Source of the DNA: Tannerella sp.
GTDB lineage: Bacteria; Bacteroidota; Bacteroidia; Bacteroidales; Tannerellaceae
NCBI GenBank assembly: GCA_031265585.1
Contig: JAISCL010000348.1
Location: forward strand, 1 to 35,773
Direction of reading: 5' to 3'
Length of the DNA stretch: 35,773 nt
Both the position numbers and the translations under genes were made by a program. This document shows positions 25,512 to 32,343 of this stretch, piece after piece (position 1 is the first letter of the stretch; every line of letters starts with the position of its first letter). The notes beneath the pieces are model-generated. The model did no database searches and had not been told where the DNA came from. It worked only from the letters and a program-made list of their open reading frames with translations.

Positions 25512-26816
25512 ATGAATCACGATCATGATGCCGGTTCGCATCCTTCCGGCAAAGCTTTACTGCCTCTGGGCGTTTTCTTTTTGCTTTATATCCTGGCCTT
25601 TGCTTTTACCGGGGATTTAAGTAAAATGCCCGTATCCGTCGCTTTTCTTGCGGCTTCGACCGTTGCCATCCTTTCCTCCGGGGGAAGGACTATGATGCAA
25701 CGCATCGAACTGTTTTGCCGGGGCGCGGCCAATGACACGATCCTGTTAATGGTCGTCATCTTTATTCTTGCCGGCGCATTTTCCGGTACGGCGCGCGCCA
25801 TGGGGGCAGTCGATGCTACGGTGAATATGATCCTGTCGCTTCTGCCTGCAAAGGTAATCGTTGCAAGCATTTTTACAGCGGCCTGTTTTATTTCCATGTC
25901 GATGGGAACGTCCTGCGGTACGATCGCGGCGCTTACCCCCATCGCCGCGGGCATATCCGTACAGACGGGTATCAGTCTGCCCATGCTGGTGGGCGTCGTG
26001 GTGGGAGGCTCCATGTTTGGGGATAACCTGTCGTTTATTTCGGATACGACCATCGTCGCCACACGAACCCAGCAGGTTGAAATGACCGATAAATTCAGGG
26101 CTAATATCAAGCTTGTCACGCCGGTTGTCATCGCCGTCCTGATGATTTATATAATCCGGGGAGTTCTTGAGTCTCATCCGGTGCAGGCGGACGTGGACAG
26201 CATCGAATGGCCGAAGGCGCTGCCTTATCTGGCCGTCCTGATCATGGCGCTGTGCGGGGTCAATGTAATAACCGTCCTGGGTACGGGCATCGTATCGTCG
26301 GGTATCATCGGACTATTGACGGACGGATTTTCGGCCTGGGAGTGGTGCTCTGCAATGAGCGGCGGTATCGTGAGCGACATGGGGGAACTGATTATTGTCT
26401 CGCTGATGGCCGGCGGCATGTTTGAAATCATCCGGTTCAACGGGGGCATCAGCTGGCTTATCCTCAAGCTGACCCGTAATATACGTTCATCCGGACAGGC
26501 TGAAGGGGCGATTGCCGGCCTGGTGGCTTTTACCGATTTATGTACGGCAAACAATACCATCGCACTGATCATCACAGGGCCTTTAGCAAAACAGATCGGG
26601 GAAAAGTTCAGCCTTGATCCGAAACGGATCGCAAGCTTGATAGATACTGCGTCCTGTTCCGTCCAGAGTATCCTGCCCTACGGGGCCCAGTTGCTGATCG
26701 CCGCAGGACTGGCAGCGGTCAGTCCGGTAGAGATCATCCCTCATCTTTACTATCCTTTCGGTCTCGGACTGGCGGTCATTATTTCCATTCTTTTCGGTAA
26801 ATCATCTAAAAAGTAA
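25512..26816 (+). CDS. NhaC-family Na+/H+ antiporter-like membrane protein
   Basis: This 434-residue inner-membrane protein has about 11-12 hydrophobic segments starting at residue ~16. NhaC-family marks are 'ISMSMGTSCGTIAALTPIA' (about 126-144) and 'VVVGGSMFGDNLSFISDTTI' (about 161-180), the conserved G-D-x-x-S-x-I-S-D-T-T ion-site region. Near the C-terminus 'LIDTASCSVQSILPYGAQLL' repeats the internal pseudo-symmetry. It would exchange Na+ (or a small organic anion in some subfamilies) for protons. The N-terminus begins with a His/Asp-rich stretch (NHDHDAGSH) that might bind metal. It is 7 bases from the SGNH hydrolase gene, hence one operon. No direct link to sugar use is visible. Confidence 0.88.
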   Translation: MNHDHDAGSHPSGKALLPLGVFFLLYILAFAFTGDLSKMPVSVAFLAASTVAILSSGGRTMMQRIELFCRGAANDTILLMVVIFILAGAFSGTARAMGAVDATVNMILSLLPAKVIVASIFTAACFISMSMGTSCGTIAALTPIAAGISVQTGISLPMLVGVVVGGSMFGDNLSFISDTTIVATRTQQVEMTDKFRANIKLVTPVVIAVLMIYIIRGVLESHPVQADVDSIEWPKALPYLAVLIMALCGVNVITVLGTGIVSSGIIGLLTDGFSAWEWCSAMSGGIVSDMGELIIVSLMAGGMFEIIRFNGGISWLILKLTRNIRSSGQAEGAIAGLVAFTDLCTANNTIALIITGPLAKQIGEKFSLDPKRIASLIDTASCSVQSILPYGAQLLIAAGLAAVSPVEIIPHLYYPFGLGLAVIISILFGKSSKK

Positions 26817-26823
26817 AAATATC

Positions 26824-27660
26824 ATGTGTAAATATTTAATCATCATTGCGAGCATTTTCTTTTGCGGCTCATCGTCCGTTCCCGGGAAAATCAAATGGGT
26901 AGCCATCGGCGATTCGATCACTTACCTGAACGATCATGTGGACGAAACGGGCAACCGGGTGGAAAAGGGATACCTGACAAGGGTAACCGAAACGTTAACG
27001 GACATCACGTATGTGAACAAGGGCTATAACGGATGGACAGCAGGCGGTATCGCAGACAGGATTGACAGTCTCGGACTGGAAAAAGCGGAGGTCTATTCTG
27101 TGTTTTTAGGCACGAACGACTGGTGGCAGGGACGGCCCGCCGGTACGCTGGAGGATTATGAAAATAATATGGGAAGCGGTACCGTATGCGGCGCATTCCG
27201 GATTATTATCGACAAGCTGCGGTCGCTGAACGACAAGGCTCCGATTCTGCTGATTACGCCGTTGCAACGGGGAGATTTCGTTTATATCGGCAACTACAGG
27301 AATAATGCCTACGGTTCCTATCGCGAAAAACAGGGACAAAAACTTTCCGATATCGCCAAGGCTATTCAAAAAATCGCCCGAAAGGAAAAGCTGGAGGTCG
27401 TTGACCTGTACCATCAAAGCGGTATCCGTCAAAAAAACATGGTCCGGTTCAAGTGGCTCAAAGATCCGGATACCGGCCGGTACAAAGCCTGCAAATATCC
27501 CGGATACAGGGATATTCCGTTTGATCCGGAAAAGGATGAATACCCATATCCGCCGGAAGCGGTTGATATGACATACGACGGCCTCCATCCTTCGGACAAA
27601 GGGAATGAAATCATCGCCCGCATGATTGTTCATAAAATGAAATCACTGCGGTTTCCGTAA
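26824..27660 (+). CDS. Secreted SGNH/GDSL-family hydrolase (esterase)
   Basis: This 278-residue protein has an N-terminal hydrophobic signal (residues ~4-20). SGNH blocks are clear: block I 'VAIGDSITY' with nucleophile Ser31, block II 'GYNGWTAGGI', block III 'LGTNDWW' with Asn98, block V 'DGLHPSDKG' with Asp252 and His255. It is probably a carbohydrate esterase removing acetyl groups, though lipase or other esterase activity cannot be excluded. It is co-transcribed with the antiporter gene. The Cys14 region (FFCGSS) could be a lipoprotein cleavage site, but the lipobox is poor. Confidence 0.88.
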   Translation: MCKYLIIIASIFFCGSSSVPGKIKWVAIGDSITYLNDHVDETGNRVEKGYLTRVTETLTDITYVNKGYNGWTAGGIADRIDSLGLEKAEVYSVFLGTNDWWQGRPAGTLEDYENNMGSGTVCGAFRIIIDKLRSLNDKAPILLITPLQRGDFVYIGNYRNNAYGSYREKQGQKLSDIAKAIQKIARKEKLEVVDLYHQSGIRQKNMVRFKWLKDPDTGRYKACKYPGYRDIPFDPEKDEYPYPPEAVDMTYDGLHPSDKGNEIIARMIVHKMKSLRFP

Positions 27661-27695
27661 TTCTCCTTATTCCTGTGAAAAGCAGCCCTTCCGTA

Positions 27696-27726
27696 TTGTT
27701 TATTTGAGGGTTTTCAAGTATATTTG
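27696..27726 (+). promoter_or_regulatory. Promoter of the DUF5618 gene
   Basis: TTG (27696-27698), 20 bases, TATATTTG (27719-27726): a consensus Bacteroidota promoter. The ATG follows 27 bases after the -7 box. Confidence 0.7.
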
Positions 27727-27753
27727 CAGTCTTAACTTATATATGAGAATATT

Positions 27754-28158
27754 ATGTCAATCGAGGAACAGCAGGTAATCAAGCAAAAATCCTATTCCGA
27801 AGCTATCCGTTATATGGAGAACGCCAAAGAGTCCCTGAAAAAAGCGGGCAAAGAGGATCATTATTACAAAGACCGCAAATACGTAAAAACCGCTTGCGGC
27901 ACCGCTTATAGCGGCATACTTATCGCATTGGACGCTTACCTTTCCCTTTCAGGGGTAAAGAAAACGGGAAGGCGTAAATCCATCGAATACTACTGCGAAC
28001 AGCTGGGCCGTCTTGACAAAAAGATGTTGCGGACAGTAAATAATGCTTACGAAATCCTGCATTTATCAGGTTATTATGATGGCATTCTGGATGCACGTGT
28101 TGTAAAAGCCGGTATGGATGAAGCCTACGGAATAATCGACAAAATCAAACCGGAGTAA
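27754..28158 (+). CDS. DUF5618-type small helical (HEPN-like) protein
   Basis: This 134-residue soluble, mostly helical protein matches what I know of the DUF5618 family from Bacteroidota ('EAIRYMENAKESLKKAG', 'YYKDRKYVKTACGTAYSGIL', 'LGRLDKKMLRTVNNAYEILH'). The pattern of paired helices with 'A..AY.G.L.ALDAYL' resembles HEPN-fold proteins, which often act in toxin-antitoxin or defence pairs, but no R-x4-6-H nuclease motif is evident. It has its own promoter and a hairpin after the stop. A broken antitoxin-like frame faces it on the other strand just downstream, so the pair may be a remnant of a two-gene module. Function unknown. Confidence 0.75.
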   Translation: MSIEEQQVIKQKSYSEAIRYMENAKESLKKAGKEDHYYKDRKYVKTACGTAYSGILIALDAYLSLSGVKKTGRRKSIEYYCEQLGRLDKKMLRTVNNAYEILHLSGYYDGILDARVVKAGMDEAYGIIDKIKPE

Positions 28159-28187
28159 CCAAATCATGCTTTCTAATTCCGGTTTTT
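28147..28187 (+). terminator. Terminator of the DUF5618 gene
   Basis: AAACCGGA (28147-28154) pairs with TCCGGTTT (28178-28185) followed by a short U-run. The stem includes the last codons; the loop is long (23 bases), so strength is uncertain. Confidence 0.45.
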
Positions 28188-28266
28188 CCTTCGTGGGCAA
28201 TTGCCTTACTATCTTTAGTAATTGGTCGAAATTCAAAGGAATACTACTTAACGGTGGAGTACTCAT
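28168..28266 (-). pseudogene. Truncated antitoxin-like ORF
   Basis: From the ATG at 28266 the minus strand encodes 'MSTPPLSSIPLNFDQLLKIV' then 'RQLPTKEKPELES'. The pattern 'L-x-F-x-Q-L-L-x-x-x-x-Q-L-P-x-x-E-K' is typical of ~70-90-residue antitoxin-like proteins in Bacteroidota that precede PIN-type toxins. Similarity ends after ~32 residues; beyond that the frame only continues as antisense of DUF5618 to 28066. A TATGTTTG -7-like box (28299-28292, minus) lies upstream. It is probably the left-over start of a lost toxin-antitoxin pair. Confidence 0.4.
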
Positions 28267-28347
28267 AAAACTGTGCTTTTAAATTTGTTTACAAACATAC
28301 AAATAAAATCGCTGACAGAAAATTAACCGAAAAAAAAGAATGCCGCA

Positions 28348-29208
28348 TTAAAAATGCGTTTTCTTTTTGTATCTACGCGGATTTTCGCCGGCGATTTTGG
28401 TGAAAAGGCGGCTGAAGTAGGGTATATTGTCGTAGCCTAATCCGTAGGCGATGTCCTTGATGCTTGCATGATCAATAAGGATACGCAACTGGGCTGTTTC
28501 TATTTTCTTTTGATTGATGTATCTGCCGGGCGTGCAATTCATCTCCTTTTTGAAAAGGCGGATGAAATGGTCTTTTGTCAGGTAACAGAGTTCGGCCAGG
28601 TGGTTGATGTCAATCGGCCCGTCTATGTTTTTATGGATATAATGGAGGCTTTTCAGGATGCGTTCCTCGATATGCTCATTCCTGTAAACAGCCTGCGCCA
28701 GGAAGCGGGAAAACAGCTGTTTGATAATGCCCTGCGTTTCCATTTCAAAAGCGACCGGGCTTTTTTGCCGGGGGACGAGATTCTGCGCCATCGTTGAAGA
28801 ATTGTCATACAGCTGGGGATCGTAATAGGGCAACTCCCTTTCCGGATTTATTTGGATAAGCCGTTCGAGCAGCTGGAGATCCAGCGCCGTGGCCTCCACT
28901 TCCACCGGGAAATCAACCAGGGTGAAGATACTGGGCTTTTTCCCCGCATCTTCATAGATATGGATATAATATAATTCCAGCAGGTCATTACATTCATAAG
29001 TGTGTTTCACGTAGGAAGGCGTCAGGTAGAGGCGGGATTTTTTAAGCTCGAAAACGCCGTCCTTCCGGATGATTTTAGCCGTACCGTTCTTCACATAATG
29101 AATCCTGGCAAAAGGACTGTTTACATTTTTCCAGTTCCAGTCGGCATTGTGGCAGGCGCGTCCGACATTCAGTAAGATAAAATCCCGCTTTAATTCGTCT
29201 TTGTTCAT
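28348..29208 (-). CDS. AraC-family transcriptional regulator
   Basis: This 286-residue regulator has an N-terminal cupin-type sensing region (about 20-150; 'FELKKSRLYLTPSYVKHTYE') and a C-terminal AraC double helix-turn-helix (about 185-282; 'ILKSLHYIHKNIDGPIDINH', 'LCYLTKDHFIRLFKKEMNCT', 'PGRYINQKKIETAQLRILI', 'IKDIAYGLGYDNIPYFSRLF'). Length and motif order are normal. It is divergent from the L-sugar oxidation operon that starts at 29335, so it very likely activates that operon in response to the sugar or a lactone intermediate. A pair of direct repeats in the shared 126-base control region is the likely binding site. Confidence 0.93.
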   Translation of the reverse strand: MNKDELKRDFILLNVGRACHNADWNWKNVNSPFARIHYVKNGTAKIIRKDGVFELKKSRLYLTPSYVKHTYECNDLLELYYIHIYEDAGKKPSIFTLVDFPVEVEATALDLQLLERLIQINPERELPYYDPQLYDNSSTMAQNLVPRQKSPVAFEMETQGIIKQLFSRFLAQAVYRNEHIEERILKSLHYIHKNIDGPIDINHLAELCYLTKDHFIRLFKKEMNCTPGRYINQKKIETAQLRILIDHASIKDIAYGLGYDNIPYFSRLFTKIAGENPRRYKKKTHF

Positions 29209-29227
29209 TTCCGGTGCGATTTTGGCT

Positions 29228-29235
29228 CAAAGTTA
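29228..29235 (-). promoter_or_regulatory. -7 box of the AraC-type regulator gene
   Basis: On the minus strand TAACTTTG lies 19 bases before the ATG at 29208. No good -33 TTTG is seen at the proper distance. Confidence 0.5.
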
Positions 29236-29246
29236 GCGAAGAATAT

Positions 29247-29275
29247 CGATAAAGTGCATCTTTTTACCGATAAAG
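29247..29275. promoter_or_regulatory. Direct-repeat pair, candidate AraC-type binding site
   Basis: CGATAAAG occurs at 29247-29254 and again at 29268-29275, 21 bases apart, two helical turns, which is the geometry of AraC half-sites. The pair ends 26 bases before the -7 box of the operon, covering its missing -33 region. Confidence 0.5.
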
Positions 29276-29301
29276 AGAAAGAAAATAGCATTCCTAACCT
29301 G

Positions 29302-29309
29302 TATTTTTG
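29302..29309 (+). promoter_or_regulatory. -7 box of the L-sugar oxidation operon
   Basis: TATTTTTG lies 25 bases before the ATG at 29335. There is no TTTG at the -33 position, which suits a promoter that depends on an activator bound to the upstream direct repeats. Confidence 0.6.
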
Positions 29310-29334
29310 TGAATCGAAATTATAGTGAACAGTT

Positions 29335-30267
29335 ATGGAATACAGGGAAATCGGAAAAACAGGCATGCGGGTGTCTACGATCAGCTTCGGAGCTTCTTCG
29401 CTGGGAGGCGCTTTTCATCCGCTAAAAGAGGAAGCCGGGATCGAAGCGGTTTATACGGCCGTGGATAATGGCATTAACTTCATCGACGTGTCGCCTTACT
29501 ACGGCCATCTGAAAGCCGAGACCGTGCTGGGTAAAGCGTTGAAGAACATAGCGCGCAACCGTTATTACCTCTCTACGAAGGTAGGACGTTACGGCAAAGA
29601 TGGCGTCGACAGTTGGGACTATTCCGCCCGGAAAGCCAGGGAGAGCGTTTATGAAAGCATGGAACGGCTGCAGGTCGATTCTATTGACCTCATCAACGTC
29701 CATGACATCGAATTTGCGGATCTGGAACAGGTCTGTAACGAGACGCTCCCGGCGCTGGTGGAGCTGCGGCAGGAGGGCGTGGTGCGGCACGTAGGGATCA
29801 CGAACCTGAACCTGCGCCATTTCGGTTATGTCATCGGTCATGTCCCGGCCGGGACGGTGGAAAGCATCCTGTCTTTCTGTCATTATACACTGAATGACGA
29901 TTCGCTGACGGATTACCTGGATTACTTCGAGTCTCAAGGTATCGGGGTCATCAACGCCTCCCCCTTCGCCATGGGCCTGCTGACGGAACGCGGCATTCCC
30001 GGCTGGCACCCGGCGCCGGAAGCCCTGAAACGCTTAGCCGTAAAAGCGGCTGCCTGCTGCAAGGCAAAAGGCGCCTCCATCGAACAGCTCGCCGTGAGTT
30101 ATGCGGCATCCCATCCCCGGATTACCACAACACTGTTCAGCACTACAAACCCGGAGCATGTCCTGCGGACGATCCGGTACGCCGCAACGCCACCGGACAG
30201 GGAGTTGTTAAAAGAAATTCAACACCTGTTCAAGCCCGGATTCCGGGACACCTGGGTCAACAGTTAA
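29335..30267 (+). CDS. Aldo/keto reductase, L-galactose/L-fucose dehydrogenase-like
   Basis: This 310-residue cytoplasmic NAD(P)-dependent oxidoreductase has the aldo/keto reductase tetrad Asp51, Tyr56 ('FIDVSPYYG'), Lys82 ('LSTKVGRYG') and His123 ('LINVHDIEF'), plus the C-terminal cofactor region 'TTTLFSTTNPEHVLRTIR'. 'GRYGKDGVDSWDYSA' and the overall sequence are like plant and bacterial L-galactose dehydrogenases, which oxidise C1 of L-galactose or L-fucose to the lactone. With the downstream amidohydrolase (lactone hydrolysis) and fucosidase, the likely substrate is L-fucose. It is the first gene of the operon, 6 bases from the next. Substrate assignment is inference. Confidence 0.88.
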   Translation: MEYREIGKTGMRVSTISFGASSLGGAFHPLKEEAGIEAVYTAVDNGINFIDVSPYYGHLKAETVLGKALKNIARNRYYLSTKVGRYGKDGVDSWDYSARKARESVYESMERLQVDSIDLINVHDIEFADLEQVCNETLPALVELRQEGVVRHVGITNLNLRHFGYVIGHVPAGTVESILSFCHYTLNDDSLTDYLDYFESQGIGVINASPFAMGLLTERGIPGWHPAPEALKRLAVKAAACCKAKGASIEQLAVSYAASHPRITTTLFSTTNPEHVLRTIRYAATPPDRELLKEIQHLFKPGFRDTWVNS

Positions 30268-30273
30268 TATAAG

Positions 30274-31290
30274 ATGAAAACAATACAGATAACAAAGCCG
30301 GGGCAAGTCCGCCTGACTGAAACCCCGAAGCCTGCCTTAAAACCGGGACATGTGCTGCTGAAGATCGGTTATGCCGGGTTTTGCGGTTCCGATCTGAATA
30401 CTTTCAGGGGATTAAACCCGCTGGTTAAACTCCCGGTTGTTCCGGGGCATGAGATTGGCGCCGTGGTGGAAGCTGTTGCCGGAGATGTCGGCGATGTGCT
30501 GCAACCGGGTCTGCATGTGACCGTAAATCCCTACACGAATTGCGGTTATTGCCCGGCGTGCCGGAACGGGCGGCCGAACGCGTGTGAGTTCAACCGGACT
30601 CTTGGCGTTCAGCGTGACGGCGCAATGTCGGAATACCTGCTCGCGCCCCGGGACAAGGTGATTGCCGACCCTGCAATCCCGGTGTGCGACCTTGCGCTGG
30701 TTGAACCGATGAGTGTCGGTTTCCACGCTGTAGACCGTGCGGGAGTGACCGATTCGGACGTGGTGACGGTCATCGGTTGCGGCATGATCGGCGTGGGGGC
30801 TATCGTCCGGGCGGCGATCCGCGGGGCGCGGGTGGTCGCAGTTGATGTGGACGATAAAAAGCTGGCGTTAGCCCGACGGCTTGGAGCGCATTATACCGTT
30901 CATTCAAAAGAAGAAAACCTGCACGAACGGGTGCAGGATCTGACCGGCGGGAATGGCTCCGATGTTGTTATTGAAGCCGTTGGACGTCCGGAAACATATC
31001 TGGCGGCCATATCGGAAGCCGCTTTCACCGGGCGGGTGGTCTATATCGGCTATGCGAAAGAAAAGGTACCGTTCGATACTTCCTTTTTTGTAAAGAAAGA
31101 ACTCGACATCCGCGGCTCGCGTAACGCTATGCCACGCGACTTCAGGGCGGTGATGGAGTATCTGAAACGCGGGATTTGCCCGACTGATGAATTGATTACC
31201 GCTGTTTATCCACCGGAAGAAGCCGGGGCCGCACTGGAAGAGTGGTCGGCTCACCCGGGCGATGTATTCCGCATCCTGATACGCTTTTGA
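30274..31290 (+). CDS. Zinc-dependent medium-chain alcohol dehydrogenase (L-galactonate/threonine dehydrogenase-like)
   Basis: This 338-residue MDR enzyme has catalytic zinc ligands Cys37 ('GFCGSDL'), His59 and Glu60 ('PGHEIGAVVE'), structural zinc cysteines 90, 93, 96 and 104 ('NCGYCPACRNGRPNAC') and an NAD-binding 'VIGCGMIGVGA' loop at about 167-177. The closest relatives by feel are L-galactonate 5-dehydrogenase (LgoD/YjjN) and sorbitol or threonine dehydrogenases. In this operon it could oxidise a sugar acid made from L-fucose or L-galactose. Its stop lies 2 bases before the amidohydrolase ATG. Confidence 0.88.
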   Translation: MKTIQITKPGQVRLTETPKPALKPGHVLLKIGYAGFCGSDLNTFRGLNPLVKLPVVPGHEIGAVVEAVAGDVGDVLQPGLHVTVNPYTNCGYCPACRNGRPNACEFNRTLGVQRDGAMSEYLLAPRDKVIADPAIPVCDLALVEPMSVGFHAVDRAGVTDSDVVTVIGCGMIGVGAIVRAAIRGARVVAVDVDDKKLALARRLGAHYTVHSKEENLHERVQDLTGGNGSDVVIEAVGRPETYLAAISEAAFTGRVVYIGYAKEKVPFDTSFFVKKELDIRGSRNAMPRDFRAVMEYLKRGICPTDELITAVYPPEEAGAALEEWSAHPGDVFRILIRF

Positions 31291-31292
31291 CT

Positions 31293-32216
31293 ATGTTTTA
31301 TCCCATCATCGACGCGCATGCCCACCTTTGGCTTCACCAGGATACGGAAGTGGAAGGTCAACAGATCAGGACGCTGACAAACGGACGTTCCCTGTTTATG
31401 GGTGAGGTTCGCCAGATGCTTCCGCCTTTTATGACCGACGGGCGGAACACGGCGGAGGTCTTTCTCTCGAATATGGATTACGCCCGGGTATCTGCCGCCG
31501 TTATCACGCAGGAATATATCGACGGCGTGCAAAACGGTTATTTGCAGGAAGTGCAGCAGCAGTATCCGGAACGTTTCCTCTGCTGTGGAATGATAGAAGC
31601 CCGCCGGCCCGGTTATTCTGCCGAGGCGGAAGCGTTGATCCGTCAGGGTTTCCGGGCGATCAAGCTGCCCGCGCAACGGCTCATAACACAGGAGAAGCGG
31701 ATATGGCTGACCGGTGACGAAATGATGCACATGTTCCGCCTCATGGAACAGAATGGGATCCTCCTGTCGATCGACCTGGCCGACGGGGCGCAGCAGGTGG
31801 CCGAAATGGAAGAAATCATTGCCGAATGTCCGTCCCTGCGGATCGCGATCGGGCACTTCGGTATGGTTACCCGCCGCCACTGGCAGGAACAGATCAAGCT
31901 GGCGCGGCACGCGCATGTCATGATCGAATCGGGCGGTATTACCTGGCTTTTCAACGATGAGTTTTACCCCTTTACCGGCGCTGTTTGGGCCGTCAGGGAA
32001 GCGGCGGAACTGGTCGGTATGGACAAGCTGATGTGGGGATCGGACTATCCGCGCACGATCGTGGCGATTACCTACCGGATGTCGTATGATTTTATTGTCA
32101 AATCCGGTTTGCTTTCGGAAGAGGACAAAGCTTTATTCCTGGGCGGAAACGCGGAGACGTTCTACGGGTTTAAGCAGCTCCCCGAACTTCCGTTCATTAA
32201 AAATATGTCGGAGTAA
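31293..32216 (+). CDS. Amidohydrolase-family (COG2159/COG3618-like) protein, probable sugar-acid lactonase
   Basis: This 307-residue metal-dependent TIM barrel has 'IDAHAHLW' (metal His pair, about 5-12), 'GFRAIKLPAQ', 'RIAIGHFGM' (His) and 'LMWGSDYPR' (Asp), the order of amidohydrolase-2 proteins. Family members next to sugar dehydrogenases hydrolyse aldonolactones, here probably L-fucono- or L-galactonolactone. The ATG at 31293 was chosen because it starts just before the His-x-His motif and 2 bases after the previous stop; a longer frame to 31242 would overlap that gene. A decarboxylase-like activity, also known in the superfamily, is an alternative. Confidence 0.85.
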   Translation: MFYPIIDAHAHLWLHQDTEVEGQQIRTLTNGRSLFMGEVRQMLPPFMTDGRNTAEVFLSNMDYARVSAAVITQEYIDGVQNGYLQEVQQQYPERFLCCGMIEARRPGYSAEAEALIRQGFRAIKLPAQRLITQEKRIWLTGDEMMHMFRLMEQNGILLSIDLADGAQQVAEMEEIIAECPSLRIAIGHFGMVTRRHWQEQIKLARHAHVMIESGGITWLFNDEFYPFTGAVWAVREAAELVGMDKLMWGSDYPRTIVAITYRMSYDFIVKSGLLSEEDKALFLGGNAETFYGFKQLPELPFIKNMSE

Positions 32217-32218
32217 TC

Positions 32219-32326
32219 ATGAACAGAACAGACCAGGCGCACACGGCTCCAACCAAACGGTATTGCCGGATGCCGGAACTGAAAGATGACCCGGATTTTC
32301 CACCTCGTATGAATAATCAGTATTAA
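32219..32326 (+). pseudogene. Truncated L-rhamnose/L-fucose mutarotase-like ORF (35 codons)
   Basis: The ATG lies 2 bases after the amidohydrolase stop and the frame ends 17 bases before the fucosidase start. Residues 13-25, 'KRYCRMPELKDDP', match the N-terminal signature of the L-rhamnose mutarotase family (K-R-Y-C-x-x-x-x-L-K-D-D-P), whose members have about 105 residues. Here the protein ends 10 residues later with no sign of the remaining barrel strands in any frame. Twelve unrelated residues precede the motif. It appears to be what is left of a mutarotase gene after an internal deletion, still fitting the operon spacing; a short translated peptide cannot be ruled out. Confidence 0.6.
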
Positions 32327-32343
32327 TATAAAAAGGAATTATC

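Noticed and set aside
24797-25528. Plus-strand open frame of 243 codons between rhamnosidase and antiporter
   Set aside because: It starts after the hydrophobic stretch, crosses the repeat cluster and the antisense of rubredoxin, and overlaps the antiporter start; not a coherent protein.
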